A stretch of DNA of 17,272 bases from Bacteroidales bacterium (lineage in GTDB: Bacteria > Bacteroidota > Bacteroidia > Bacteroidales > Muribaculaceae): the NCBI GenBank assembly GCA_900755985.1, contig CAAEIL010000166.1, positions 1 through 17,272 on the forward strand, in the 5' to 3' direction. The first letter of the stretch is position 1; the number at the start of each line of letters is the position of its first letter. The position numbers and the translations under genes were made by a program. This document shows, one piece after another, positions 1 through 6,414 of the stretch. Under the pieces are notes generated by a model. The model was given only the letters and a program-made list of their open reading frames with translations. It ran no database searches and was not told the DNA's origin.

Positions 1-149
1 CGGGGTGTGGGGGACATTAAATTCTTTATGTTCAGACTGACTAAACTATACGCCTGACATGAGTGCGCTACCCACCGAGAAAATCCGCTGACCCAAAATG
101 ACTACTTTTACTCATGATTTAGATCATGTTTTGGCGAACACAAACTAAA

Positions 150-246
150 TCAAAAGCGCTGACTCCTGCAATAGGTGCCAGCGCTAATTTTTCATCCGTT
201 CAAAGAGTTTTATCGGACAGCAATAATTATCTTTGCGTATGTTTGT
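150..246 (-). ncRNA. Possible small RNA of about 95 nt
   Basis: This is an inference from signals only. A perfect Bacteroidetes -7 box (TATCTTTG, minus strand, 257 to 250) would start transcription near 246. The terminator-like hairpin at 155-185, followed on the minus strand by TTTTGATTT, would stop it near 150. A TTTG lies 23 nt upstream of the box (284-281), slightly farther than the common spacing. No open reading frame of useful length lies between. No known RNA family was recognised. Confidence 0.22.
155..193. terminator. Hairpin resembling a bidirectional terminator
   Basis: AGCGCTG (155-161) pairs with CAGCGCT (179-185). An inner CCT/AGG pairing (165-167 with 173-175) closes a GCAAT loop. 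On the plus strand the stem is followed by AATTTTTC; on the minus strand by TTTTGATTT. Both T tracts are modest, so termination strength is uncertain. It could end the minus-strand operon, a plus-strand gene left of the window, or a short RNA starting near 246. Confidence 0.5.
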
Positions 247-259
247 GCGCAAAGATAAT
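226..259. repeat. Perfect 12-bp inverted repeat with -7 boxes facing each other
   Basis: ATTATCTTTGCG (226-237) is repeated inverted at 248-259, separated by 10 nt. Each arm contains TATCTTTG, a perfect match to the Bacteroidetes -7 consensus TAnnTTTG: plus strand 228-235 and minus strand 257-250. The two promoters would transcribe toward and through one another. The same DNA could instead act as a hairpin or a dimeric operator. Confidence 0.6.
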
Positions 260-397
260 CATAAATTCGCTTGCGTCACCCAAATCACCCTTTATTTTTA
301 TGCTTCAGTGCTGTTATTCAATGAATTGAATAATTAAGCCTCTGATTTATGTCAAAGTCAGGAGACGCGAAGCCAACCTTATATCGTCCTATCTGAA

Positions 398-619
398 TCA
401 TTTGAGCGGATTGACGCGGCCAAAGAGATTGCCTTTCTTTACCTGTTTGCGATAGCAGAGATAGAACTTGGTGCAGAATGCCGTGATTGCTATGGCTGAA
501 ACGAGATTCCACCATTCGACACTGCCGTCGGCTACCTTTATGGCCCGGTCAACGACCGCTGCCAGTGACAGTATCGCCAAAGTCAGCCATAAATTGCGCT
601 TTACTTTGTTGCTCAACAT
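398..619 (-). CDS. Small membrane protein with two predicted helices
   Basis: This 73-residue protein has two hydrophobic stretches, at about residues 9-26 and 35-55, with lysines and arginines at both ends (KVKR near the start, RKQVKKG near the end). That suggests a helical hairpin in the inner membrane with both termini cytoplasmic. No family was recognised. Its ATG overlaps the stop of the preceding DUF3781 gene by 7 nt, indicating translational coupling and expression as the last gene of the five-gene minus-strand operon. Function is unknown. Confidence rests mainly on the tight overlap and the clean membrane topology. Confidence 0.7.
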   Translation of the reverse strand: MLSNKVKRNLWLTLAILSLAAVVDRAIKVADGSVEWWNLVSAIAITAFCTKFYLCYRKQVKKGNLFGRVNPLK

Positions 620-876
620 TTTGATATTGTGATTTTAATTTTATGTGCGGTGATTATTGTGTTGCTGTGAGCATTGACAGTAATTTTTACATGCCCGGAT
701 GTCACATACCAATTTTTACCCCTGCGTTCGATTTTTGCGAAATCATCAAGGATGATACTGCGGCAAAAATCTACAGCGTTTGCCGTATCAGGTAAATTGA
801 AATTTTTCCTGATGCGTTCCACTCCCAAAGGAGTTGTATGCAACTCCTTGATATTTATCGGATATTCTTCAGTCAT
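613..876 (-). CDS. DUF3781 family protein
   Basis: This 87-residue protein matches my memory of the DUF3781 family: a short N-terminal helix, then LGVERIRKN (about residues 17-25), then KIERRGKNWYVT and a C-terminal VKITVNAHSNTIITAHK region of alternating strand-like residues. Family length is usually about 80-100 residues, so it looks complete. The biochemical role of DUF3781 is unknown to me; members are small and probably cytoplasmic. It starts 8 nt after the stop of the 49-residue acidic ORF and overlaps the next gene by 7 nt, so it is in the middle of an operon. The family call is from recognition of motifs, not from a search. Confidence 0.8.
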   Translation of the reverse strand: MTEEYPINIKELHTTPLGVERIRKNFNLPDTANAVDFCRSIILDDFAKIERRGKNWYVTSGHVKITVNAHSNTIITAHKIKITISKC

Positions 877-884
877 TTCAATAA

Positions 885-1034
885 TCAGTCCCAGTCATTG
901 AGGCTGGCGATATATTCGTCAACTGATTCTTCATCGAATAATTCCGGCAGTTCGCCTGTGTTGATATGATAATCGTGGTCAGTCATCATATCTTCAACGG
1001 CATTCTCACCGTATTCAGTGTTCTCGTAATTCAT
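885..1034 (-). CDS. 49-residue highly acidic small protein
   Basis: Reading the minus strand from the ATG at 1034 gives 49 codons and a TGA at 885. The peptide starts MNYENTEYGENAV and ends YIASLNDWD. It has 16 Asp/Glu and no Lys or Arg, which is extreme for its size. GGAA about 8-11 nt upstream of the ATG is a plausible ribosome binding site. It sits 21 nt after the lipoprotein stop and 8 nt before the DUF3781 start, exactly filling an otherwise unexplained operon gap. No family recognised. It could be an antitoxin-like partner, a DNA mimic or a binding partner of DUF3781, but all of these are speculation. Confidence 0.62.
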   Translation of the reverse strand: MNYENTEYGENAVEDMMTDHDYHINTGELPELFDEESVDEYIASLNDWD

Positions 1035-1055
1035 ATCAGATTTCCATTATTGGAA

Positions 1056-1547
1056 TCACTCTCTGACCATAAGGCATTTCAGCGGCTTGTCATATCTACG
1101 GTCAACCACAAGCAATAGCAAAGGTTGAATTGAATATGTTCGCTTTTCGCCTTCTGTAAAACGATACTTAAATATCAGGCTGTCATTCTCTTCTTTCAGG
1201 GTTAATGGAATGAGCTTGGTGTCATAGTCTGTTGAAGTCGAAGCTATGTCAATGACAAATTGCTTGCTGAAATCAATCTCTGTGGGCTGTCCTCCGTTGC
1301 CCATGACAGCAGCCATACCGAAAAATTTGTCGAATTCTTCCTGAGACGTAATTTTTTCAGGAGGAAGCTCCTTGAGGTCATTCTTCAGAAAATAATGATT
1401 GGCGACGATATAAGGCACAGTATCACTGATAACGACATTTGAGACTTCTGTTGAATTTCCGTTTGTCGATTTTGAGACATTGTTGCCACAAGAAGCCATG
1501 GCTACCATCGCCATGACTGTCATGATTGAAATGATTGACGTTTTCAT
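1056..1547 (-). CDS. Predicted lipoprotein, possibly with a PrcB-like domain
   Basis: The 163-residue product begins with a signal peptide and a lipobox ending at Cys20 (AMASC, then GNN), so it should be lipid-anchored in the envelope. The mature part contains SQEEFDKFFG, IDFSKQFVIDIA and a strand-rich end with the LLLLVVDRR core. This pattern weakly resembles the C-terminal domain of PrcB-type proteins (a SQEEF helix followed by DFSKxxVI), but the similarity is from memory and tentative. The start codon overlaps the HU stop as ATGA (1544-1547), implying translational coupling to a nucleoid-protein gene, an unusual pairing. A hypothetical envelope lipoprotein is the safe call. Confidence 0.78.
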   Translation of the reverse strand: MKTSIISIMTVMAMVAMASCGNNVSKSTNGNSTEVSNVVISDTVPYIVANHYFLKNDLKELPPEKITSQEEFDKFFGMAAVMGNGGQPTEIDFSKQFVIDIASTSTDYDTKLIPLTLKEENDSLIFKYRFTEGEKRTYSIQPLLLLVVDRRYDKPLKCLMVRE

Positions 1548-1822
1548 ACTTTTGCGACTTGCTTCATAAATACCGGAGCCGGCTTGAATGCCGGAATGTT
1601 GTGAGCAGGGATTATGATGGTGGTGTTCTTGCTGATGTTGCGGGCTGTCTTCTCGGCACGGGTCTTGACTATGAAGGAGCCGAAGCCACGAAGATATACA
1701 TTCTCGCCGTGGGCGAGACTATCCTTGACTACAGTCATGAACTGTTCAACCACCGAGAGAACGACGGCTTTCTCAATGCCGGTTGTCTTGGCTATCTCAT
1801 TAACTATATCTGCTTTTGTCAT
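1544..1822 (-). CDS. HU/IHF-family DNA-binding protein
   Basis: At 92 residues this is the standard length for a single-domain HU/IHF protein. The signature GFGSF is at residues 46-50, followed by the beta-arm region ARNISKNTTIIIPA and the conserved PAFKPAP segment. The Ile after RN replaces the intercalating proline of classical HU/IHF (RNP); from memory, some Bacteroidales HU proteins share this. It should bind DNA non-specifically as a dimer and bend it. It is the first gene of the operon, with a -7 box TAAATTTG about 40 nt upstream, and its stop overlaps the lipoprotein start. The gene name is not certain because Bacteroidales carry several HU paralogs. Confidence 0.92.
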   Translation of the reverse strand: MTKADIVNEIAKTTGIEKAVVLSVVEQFMTVVKDSLAHGENVYLRGFGSFIVKTRAEKTARNISKNTTIIIPAHNIPAFKPAPVFMKQVAKV

Positions 1823-1862
1823 ATTGTCTGTGTTATATTGAGTTTGATACGCTTTTCAGGTA

Positions 1863-1886
1863 CAAATTTACTAAAATTCGGGCAAA
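1863..1886 (-). promoter_or_regulatory. Candidate promoter of the HU operon
   Basis: On the minus strand TAAATTTG (1870 to 1863) matches the Bacteroidetes -7 consensus TAnnTTTG and lies 40 nt before the HU start codon. A TTTG at 1886-1883 is only 12 nt upstream, closer than the usual 19-21 nt, so the -33 element is unclear. The promoter sits just beyond the terminator of the upstream radical SAM gene. Confidence 0.5.
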
Positions 1887-1892
1887 TAAGCG

Positions 1893-1922
1893 TAAAAAAA
1901 GCCTGCTCAAAATGAGCAGGCT
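1893..1922 (-). terminator. Rho-independent terminator of the radical SAM gene
   Basis: AGCCTGCTC (1900-1908) and GAGCAGGCT (1914-1922) form a perfect 9-bp stem with a 5-nt loop. On the minus strand the stem is followed by a run of seven T residues. It lies 19 nt after the radical SAM stop, the classic arrangement, and insulates the HU operon from read-through. Confidence 0.93.
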
Positions 1923-1941
1923 GAACGCAGGAACGAAATCT

Positions 1942-2835
1942 TCACAGATGCCATATCCTGTTTCGATAGGCTTTCAGCTCCTGTTCGGGGAACTGAGCTA
2001 TCGCGTTGTCAAACTCACGGAGTATTGCGGTTTTATCATCCGGCAATGCTCCTGTGATTGGTACCGTATTGGATACATGATGGCCGAGCAGATTGACGCG
2101 AATGTTCAGTCGGTCGATAAGGGTGCGCATCTCAACCAGGCGCTCAATCTCCGGTTCCTCGATATAAGTGCCATTCTGCACCTCCTGATACAACTTGGAT
2201 TCCGGAAATATTGTCAGCGATACTATGTTGATTATACATGGATGAAGTTGGTTAAGCACATCGGCAGTGGCTATCGCGCTTGCCTCGCCGTTGCCCTTGC
2301 CTCCGAGTCCATTGAGGTAGAACACGTTGTAGCGGATTCCGGCCTCGTCGAGTTTTGAGAGTTGTTCAAGAATGTCGGTGGCATGATAGCCTTTGTTCAT
2401 CCGCTCCAGCGTCGGATCGTGAGCGGTCTCGATGCCGATGTTAATGCTGTCGAGTTTCAGATGATGAAGATTCTTCAGTTCCTCTACAGACTTTGGGGTA
2501 ATGTCGGTAACGCGGGCGAACATGCCGAATGATACCATGTGGGGAAGATACTTCCTCAGCAGCAATGCCACGTCCATCAGCTTGTTGTAACTCAATGCGA
2601 ATGGGTTTGCTCCGGTGAGATATACACGCCGGGCACGCGGTTGCCACTGTTGGATAACTTTCAGGTCTTCCTCCACCTCCGATAGCGGCGACATACGGAA
2701 CGGTGTGCCATGATAAAGACTGCAAAACTTGCACTTGTGCCAAGTGCAGCCTGAGGTAAGTTGCAGGAGCTGGGAGTTGGCTTCGTACGGCGGTCGCCAT
2801 ACCTGACCTGTGAAATGTAGTTCCGGATATATCAT
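1942..2835 (-). CDS. Radical SAM protein
   Basis: The 297-residue protein has the cluster motif C30-x4-C35-x2-C38 within SGCTWHKCKFC. I recall this four-residue first spacing from the GCSWNKC-type radical SAM subfamily. After it come a glycine-rich turn region (YLTGANPF, about residues 72-79), the SAM-barrel strand SINIGIETAHD and the segment NVFYLNGLGGKGNGE. It should bind a [4Fe-4S] cluster and cleave S-adenosylmethionine; the substrate is unknown. The first 29 residues resemble the family N-terminus (YPE...WRPPYEA), which supports the start. It is divergent from an HxlR regulator that may control it, and has its own terminator. Confidence 0.9.
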   Translation of the reverse strand: MIYPELHFTGQVWRPPYEANSQLLQLTSGCTWHKCKFCSLYHGTPFRMSPLSEVEEDLKVIQQWQPRARRVYLTGANPFALSYNKLMDVALLLRKYLPHMVSFGMFARVTDITPKSVEELKNLHHLKLDSINIGIETAHDPTLERMNKGYHATDILEQLSKLDEAGIRYNVFYLNGLGGKGNGEASAIATADVLNQLHPCIINIVSLTIFPESKLYQEVQNGTYIEEPEIERLVEMRTLIDRLNIRVNLLGHHVSNTVPITGALPDDKTAILREFDNAIAQFPEQELKAYRNRIWHL

Positions 2836-2852
2836 ATCTCGATATTTTTAGT

Positions 2853-2873
2853 TAATTTTGTGATGCAAAATTA
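2853..2873. promoter_or_regulatory. Palindrome with a -7 box on each strand between divergent genes
   Basis: TAATTTTG (2853-2860) and its exact inverse (2866-2873) are separated by TGATG. Both arms match TAnnTTTG. The minus-strand copy (2873 to 2866) is well placed, 30 nt before the radical SAM start codon; a TTG lies 20 nt upstream (2896-2894) and a TTTG 15 nt upstream (2892-2889). The plus-strand copy points at the HxlR gene but has no clear -33 element. It may be a promoter overlapped by a symmetric operator. Confidence 0.5.
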
Positions 2874-2900
2874 GGTGATAGTCAGAGCCAAAGCAACAAC

Positions 2901-2934
2901 TTACCGAAAGGTTTGACCCTTACCGAAAAGTTTG
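2901..2934 (+). promoter_or_regulatory. Direct repeat, likely HxlR operator
   Basis: TTACCGAAAGGTTTG (2901-2915) is repeated as TTACCGAAAAGTTTG (2920-2934), 14 of 15 identical with a 19-nt period. The first copy contains the small palindrome ACC-GAAA-GGT. Both end in TTTG, so they overlap possible -33 elements. Position just upstream of a regulator gene and between divergent genes suggests autoregulation by HxlR and control of the radical SAM gene. This is inferred from placement and symmetry. Confidence 0.5.
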
Positions 2935-2968
2935 TTTCGCTCTTTATCAGCCTTTTGCCCTGAGGTAA

Positions 2969-3331
2969 ATGGCAAAAAAATTGGACTACGAATATTGCAA
3001 GGCTGCTCCTATGCTCGAATGGCTCGGCAACAAGTGGGCGCTGGTGGTTCTCGTGAAGATTTCCGAGAAAGAGCCTGTGCGCTTCAACGAACTGTACCGC
3101 AACATTCCTTCAGTATCTGAGAAGGTACTTTCTCAGGTACTCCGTCAACTGACAACCGATGGCATAATCCGCCGCGAGCTGTTCCCCGATGTTCCTCCCA
3201 GGACAGAATACTCGGTTACTGACTTCGGCAGGACGCTTTTGCCTCATGTGGAAGCCCTCATCAACTGGGGCCGAGAAAACTTCGATACCATAATGTCAAA
3301 CCGACAAAATCAAAAAACAGGAAATGGATAA
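2969..3331 (+). CDS. HxlR-family winged-helix transcriptional regulator
   Basis: The 120-residue protein has the HxlR hallmarks in order: a Cys near the N-terminus (C10, the only cysteine), GNKWALVVL (20-28), the recognition region FNELYRNIPSVSEKVLSQVLRQL (39-61), and the wing RTEYSVTDFGR. Some family members (YodB, HypR) sense quinones or oxidants through an N-terminal Cys, so C10 is a candidate sensor residue; this is inference. A GAGG-like site precedes the ATG closely (TGAGGTAA), supporting this start. It is divergent from the radical SAM gene. Its 3' end lies directly against a truncated ICE gene, so a former downstream neighbour may have been lost. Confidence 0.92.
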   Translation: MAKKLDYEYCKAAPMLEWLGNKWALVVLVKISEKEPVRFNELYRNIPSVSEKVLSQVLRQLTTDGIIRRELFPDVPPRTEYSVTDFGRTLLPHVEALINWGRENFDTIMSNRQNQKTGNG

Positions 3332-3337
3332 TCGAAA

Positions 3338-5188
3338 AGCAATGATACTGTGGCAGCGTGGGCCGCAATCTTCGCCAAGAAGACTACCGACTTCGAGTTC
3401 AATGTCACCAATAATATCGTGGCGAAGGAGAGATTCCGGTATTTTATCAAGGTGCCTGAGTTAGCTGCCTTCTACAACGAGATTACAGACTACCGCACGG
3501 CAGAGGATGTCGGTGTTGACCGTCCGCACAAGCATGAGATACTCCACAATATTCCGCCGACCCTCGCACAGGAGGAGTTTATCCAGAAGCTGATGGAGTT
3601 TGCCAAGACTGGCGATGCAACTATACTCGGACGGGCACCGTTGAGCGAGATCGAGGAAAAGGCGAAGATGCTTATCGCCACTGACTATGCGCGAAAGATG
3701 GCACTGGATATGCGCATGATTGACCCTGAATATGGCGATGATCCGAACAATAAGGTGAGCCATTGCGCCCGTATGATTGCGGAATATTACCGCAAGTATG
3801 ACGCGCAGCGTGGCACTCAGTTTGTGTTCAGTGATTTATCGACATACAAACCCGGCGAGTGGAATGTCTATTCCGAAATCAAGCGTAATCTGATTGAGGA
3901 CTACGGCATCCCGGCGCATGAAATCCGGTTCATTCAGGAGTGTAAGACGGAGCGCAGCCGCAAAGCTGTGATTCAGGCCATGAATGATGGTGATGTGCGA
4001 GTGCTTTTCGGCTCGACCTCTATGCTCGGAACAGGCGTAAATGCCCAGAAAAGAGCAGTTTGCATCCATCACCTCGATACGCCGTGGCGTCCCTCTGACC
4101 TCACTCAGAGAGATGGTAGAGCCATTCGCGCTGGCAACGAGATTGCGAAGTTATACGCTGACAATAAGGTTGATGTGATAATCTATGCCGTAGAGAAATC
4201 TTTGGATTCCTACAAGTTCAATCTTCTACACTGCAAAGCGACATTCATCGACCAGCTCAAATCCGGCGCGCTCGGAGCGAGGACAATCGACGAGGGCGCT
4301 ATGGATGAGAAAAACGGCATGAACTTCTCGGAATATATGGCGATTCTCTCTGGCAATACTGACCTATTGGAAAAGGCTAAACTTGAAAAGCGCATTGCGG
4401 CATTGGAGAGTGAACGGAAGGCGCATAACAAAGGCATCTCCGATTCCAAGTTCAGGTATCAGGCAATCACCCATGACATTGCCAACAACGAGGCGGCAAT
4501 AGAAAGGATGAAGGCTGACGCTGCCCGGTATGAATCAGTTGTCAAACGTGACAAGGAGGGCAACCCACTCAACAACCTCACGATTGACACCTGCAATCTG
4601 ACCGATGAGACGAACATGGGCATCCATCTTCAAAGATTGGCGCAGCGTACCGATACTCACGGGCAGTACCAACGCATCGGTGAGGTCTATGGCTTCCCGA
4701 TCAGCATCATCTCGGAGCGCACGCTGGTTGACGGACGCGAGGGTGTCCAAAACCGCTTTGTGGTCGAAGGCAACTACAAGTACAAGTTCAACAACGGCTT
4801 CATTGCCATGTCGGATACCCATGCCACTTGCATGAACTTTGTCAACGCTCTGGAGAAGATACCCGGTATCATCGCTCAATACGAGGAGCGCACCGCCAAA
4901 CTCAAAGCCGATGTTCCCCAGCTCGAAGCCATCATCGCCAAGCAGTGGGGCAAGGAGGACGAACTGAAGCAGTTCAAATCCGACCTCGCAGCCCTCGACC
5001 GCAAGATCACCGCCGAACTTGCTCCCAAACACGATGAAAAGGACGGTGAGGAAGTCAAACAGCAGCCCGACACTCAAAGGGTCGAAGTAGGAGATAACCA
5101 GTCTCAGACATCCGGCTCAAAGGAGTCGATGGTGGCAGAACCACAACACAATTATAATTCCCGTCCAATTTTCAGCGGGTTACGATAA
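3338..5188 (+). pseudogene. C-terminal remnant of a large ICE methylase/helicase
   Basis: About 616 codons resemble the C-terminal third of the very large (well over 1,500 residues) methylase-helicase proteins of Bacteroidales conjugative elements. Counting from the GTG at 3350, helicase motifs are: QFVFSDL (157-163), GSTSMLGTGVNAQ (motif V, 221-233) and QRDGRAIRAGN (motif VI, 253-263). A coiled-coil-rich tail follows. The N-terminal methylase and the Walker-bearing first RecA lobe are absent, so ATP hydrolysis is impossible. Homology begins at about SNDTVAAWA, right after the HxlR TAA and in the same frame, with no good start or ribosome binding site. It is therefore a fusion scar rather than a gene. 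A translated orphan fragment from the GTG cannot be excluded. Confidence 0.85.
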
Positions 5189-5192
5189 TTTG

Positions 5193-5224
5193 AGGCAGCA
5201 TACTCTCTTCAGGGTTTGCTGCCT
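5193..5224. terminator. Weak hairpin between converging genes
   Basis: AGGCAGCA (5193-5200) pairs with TGCTGCCT (5217-5224) around a 16-nt loop. Only three T residues follow on the plus strand. It sits between the helicase remnant and the end of the porin gene, where a shared terminator would be expected, but the long loop and short T tract make it weak. Confidence 0.35.
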
Positions 5225-5234
5225 TTGCTAATTG

Positions 5235-6275
5235 TTAGAAGTGGGCCACGAACTCGACGACGATTTTATTCTGTTCTGAAATCGCAGGGGTTACAGCTCT
5301 GTTGTAGAAATATTGCTCATAATTGAGGCGTATGTCGGCTTGCAACGCTTTCTTGCCGAGGCTTAGGGTCACGCCTCCTGTCAGACGATGGCGTTCCGGG
5401 TCACTGACGGTAAGTGTCCCCTTATCATCTTTACTGCCGTTGTTATGGTCGGACATATAATCGTATCTTCCGAGGAATGATATTGCCGTAAGACCTTTTT
5501 TCAGGGGCAGACGATATGCGGCAAAGGCATCTATGGCGTTCACCGGACGGAATGAATCATGGGCATAATATTTCCGCAGATACTCCGCCTCTATGTGCCA
5601 GCGGCTGTTTTCCCAATATGCTCCCGCGTCATAGAGCATGGTGTTCACATCTCCGGCGTTGGCTTTCAGGCAACTCAGCGTCACGTTGAAGTGACGGGCA
5701 ATCATCGTGAACGCCTTGAAAGAGAAATTATAATTGTTTGTCCAGAAGTTCTTTTGGTTTGTCAAGCCGGAGCCGTTGAATATACCCCCTTCGAGAGTGA
5801 CCGGCAACCGCTGTCCGAAAGTCCATGATGCCGCTGCACCCACATCGCGCACATTGCCGACCTGCTTGGCTATAAACGAGCGGTTGGCAAAATATTGCAG
5901 ATGCGGAGAACGGTGGGCGTCGATGCTGAACGGCACGCGCATCTGGCCGAATGTGAATTTCAACCGTTCTTTCGGCTGGAGGCGGATGTATGCGTCGAGC
6001 ATTTTTATCTGACCCTCGTCGGAAAGATCTATCTCCGCCTTATATCTTACAATAGGGATGATCTTGCCCTCTACGCTGAGGCGTGCGTTGCGAATCTCAA
6101 ACCGCCCCTTGTTGATAGGCGGTTCATACTCATATTTTGCACGGATGGTTCCATGTATTTCCGGCATATATTCAGATTTAAGGAAACTTCCGGAGGTTTC
6201 CTGAGCCGCGATTCCGGGAGCATACATAATGGCGACTGCGAGAATGGATGCTTTTATTACGTTCTTCATTTCCAT
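5235..6275 (-). CDS. OprP/OprO-like phosphate-selective porin family protein
   Basis: This outer-membrane beta-barrel protein has a signal peptide (KNVIKASILAVAIMY, cleavage near AAQ) and family-like segments: EIHGTIRAKYEYEP, RFEIRNARLSVEGKI, YKAEIDLSDEGQIKMLDAYI and FTFGQMRVPFSIDA. It ends in Phe, as barrel substrates of the BAM machinery do. At about 346 residues it is in the OprP/O size range for Bacteroidetes. The upstream TTG (6296) overlaps the promoter box, so I chose ATG 6275; ATG 6269 is equally possible. Its promoter shares a motif with PiT and the TonB receptor, linking it to phosphate starvation. Selectivity for phosphate is inferred from family and context. Confidence 0.85.
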   Translation of the reverse strand: MEMKNVIKASILAVAIMYAPGIAAQETSGSFLKSEYMPEIHGTIRAKYEYEPPINKGRFEIRNARLSVEGKIIPIVRYKAEIDLSDEGQIKMLDAYIRLQPKERLKFTFGQMRVPFSIDAHRSPHLQYFANRSFIAKQVGNVRDVGAAASWTFGQRLPVTLEGGIFNGSGLTNQKNFWTNNYNFSFKAFTMIARHFNVTLSCLKANAGDVNTMLYDAGAYWENSRWHIEAEYLRKYYAHDSFRPVNAIDAFAAYRLPLKKGLTAISFLGRYDYMSDHNNGSKDDKGTLTVSDPERHRLTGGVTLSLGKKALQADIRLNYEQYFYNRAVTPAISEQNKIVVEFVAHF

Positions 6276-6293
6276 TGCATTGTAATTTTGCCG

Positions 6294-6350
6294 CAAAGGT
6301 CGCCTTAAACTGTTTCATGGTTGTGTGCATATCATTAAAGTTTCATTAAA
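6294..6350 (-). promoter_or_regulatory. Porin promoter with Pho-box-like elements
   Basis: On the minus strand GACCTTTG (6301 to 6294) is a near-consensus -7 box lying 18 nt before ATG 6275. ATGAAA starts at 6318, exactly 17 nt upstream of the box, the same distance as in the PiT and receptor promoters. Farther up, TTTAATGAAAC (6350-6340) and TTTAATGATAT (6339-6329) form an 11-bp tandem repeat, the period expected for PhoB-class binding sites. No TTTG -33 element is present, consistent with activator dependence. Confidence 0.55.
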
Positions 6351-6364
6351 TCGGAAATTCAACC

Positions 6365-6395
6365 TTTCCAATACCCTGCAAAAGCTGTAATTTTG
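6365..6395 (+). promoter_or_regulatory. EamA transporter promoter
   Basis: TAATTTTG at 6388-6395 is a perfect -7 box. TTTC at 6365-6368 lies 19 nt upstream, one base from the TTTG -33 consensus. The box is 19 nt before the ATG at 6415. This promoter is divergent from the porin promoter, about 90 nt away. Confidence 0.7.
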
Positions 6396-6414
6396 CACTA
6401 AAATCAAGAAAGAT

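Larger units (their letters stand above)
1..397. other. Non-coding region with two strong inverted repeats
   Basis: No convincing coding sequence is visible on either strand. The 67-codon plus-strand frame at 126-329 has no family resemblance and crosses both hairpins, and minus-strand ATGs here run into stops quickly. What the region does hold is an imperfect hairpin at 155-185, a perfect 12-bp inverted repeat at 226-259 containing a -7 box on each strand, and a small palindrome, ATTCAAT/ATTGAAT, at 316-331. It lies downstream of the minus-strand operon that ends at 398. Confidence 0.7.

Noticed and set aside
55..110. tRNA-like look of GGTGGGTAGCGCACTCA on the minus strand
   Set aside because: No acceptor, anticodon or T-arm pairing can be built around it.
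126..329. 67-codon plus-strand frame in the left non-coding region
   Set aside because: It crosses both hairpins and the -7 boxes, has no recognisable domain and no ribosome binding site.
1816..2358. 180-codon plus-strand frame opposite the radical SAM gene
   Set aside because: The opposite strand encodes a protein with an intact cluster motif; this frame shows no family features.
4535..5077. 180-codon minus-strand frame opposite the helicase remnant
   Set aside because: Repetitive hydrophobic and acidic composition is what the reverse strand of a helical protein gives; no domain seen.
2969..5188. HxlR-helicase fusion gene read through the TAA
   Set aside because: The frame is shared but the stop is clear and HxlR is complete at normal length; no sign of recoding.
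6276..6296. TTG start for the porin at 6296
   Set aside because: It overlaps the -7 box and precedes the signal peptide by nine non-conserved residues; the same reasoning rejects TTG 9835 for PiT.
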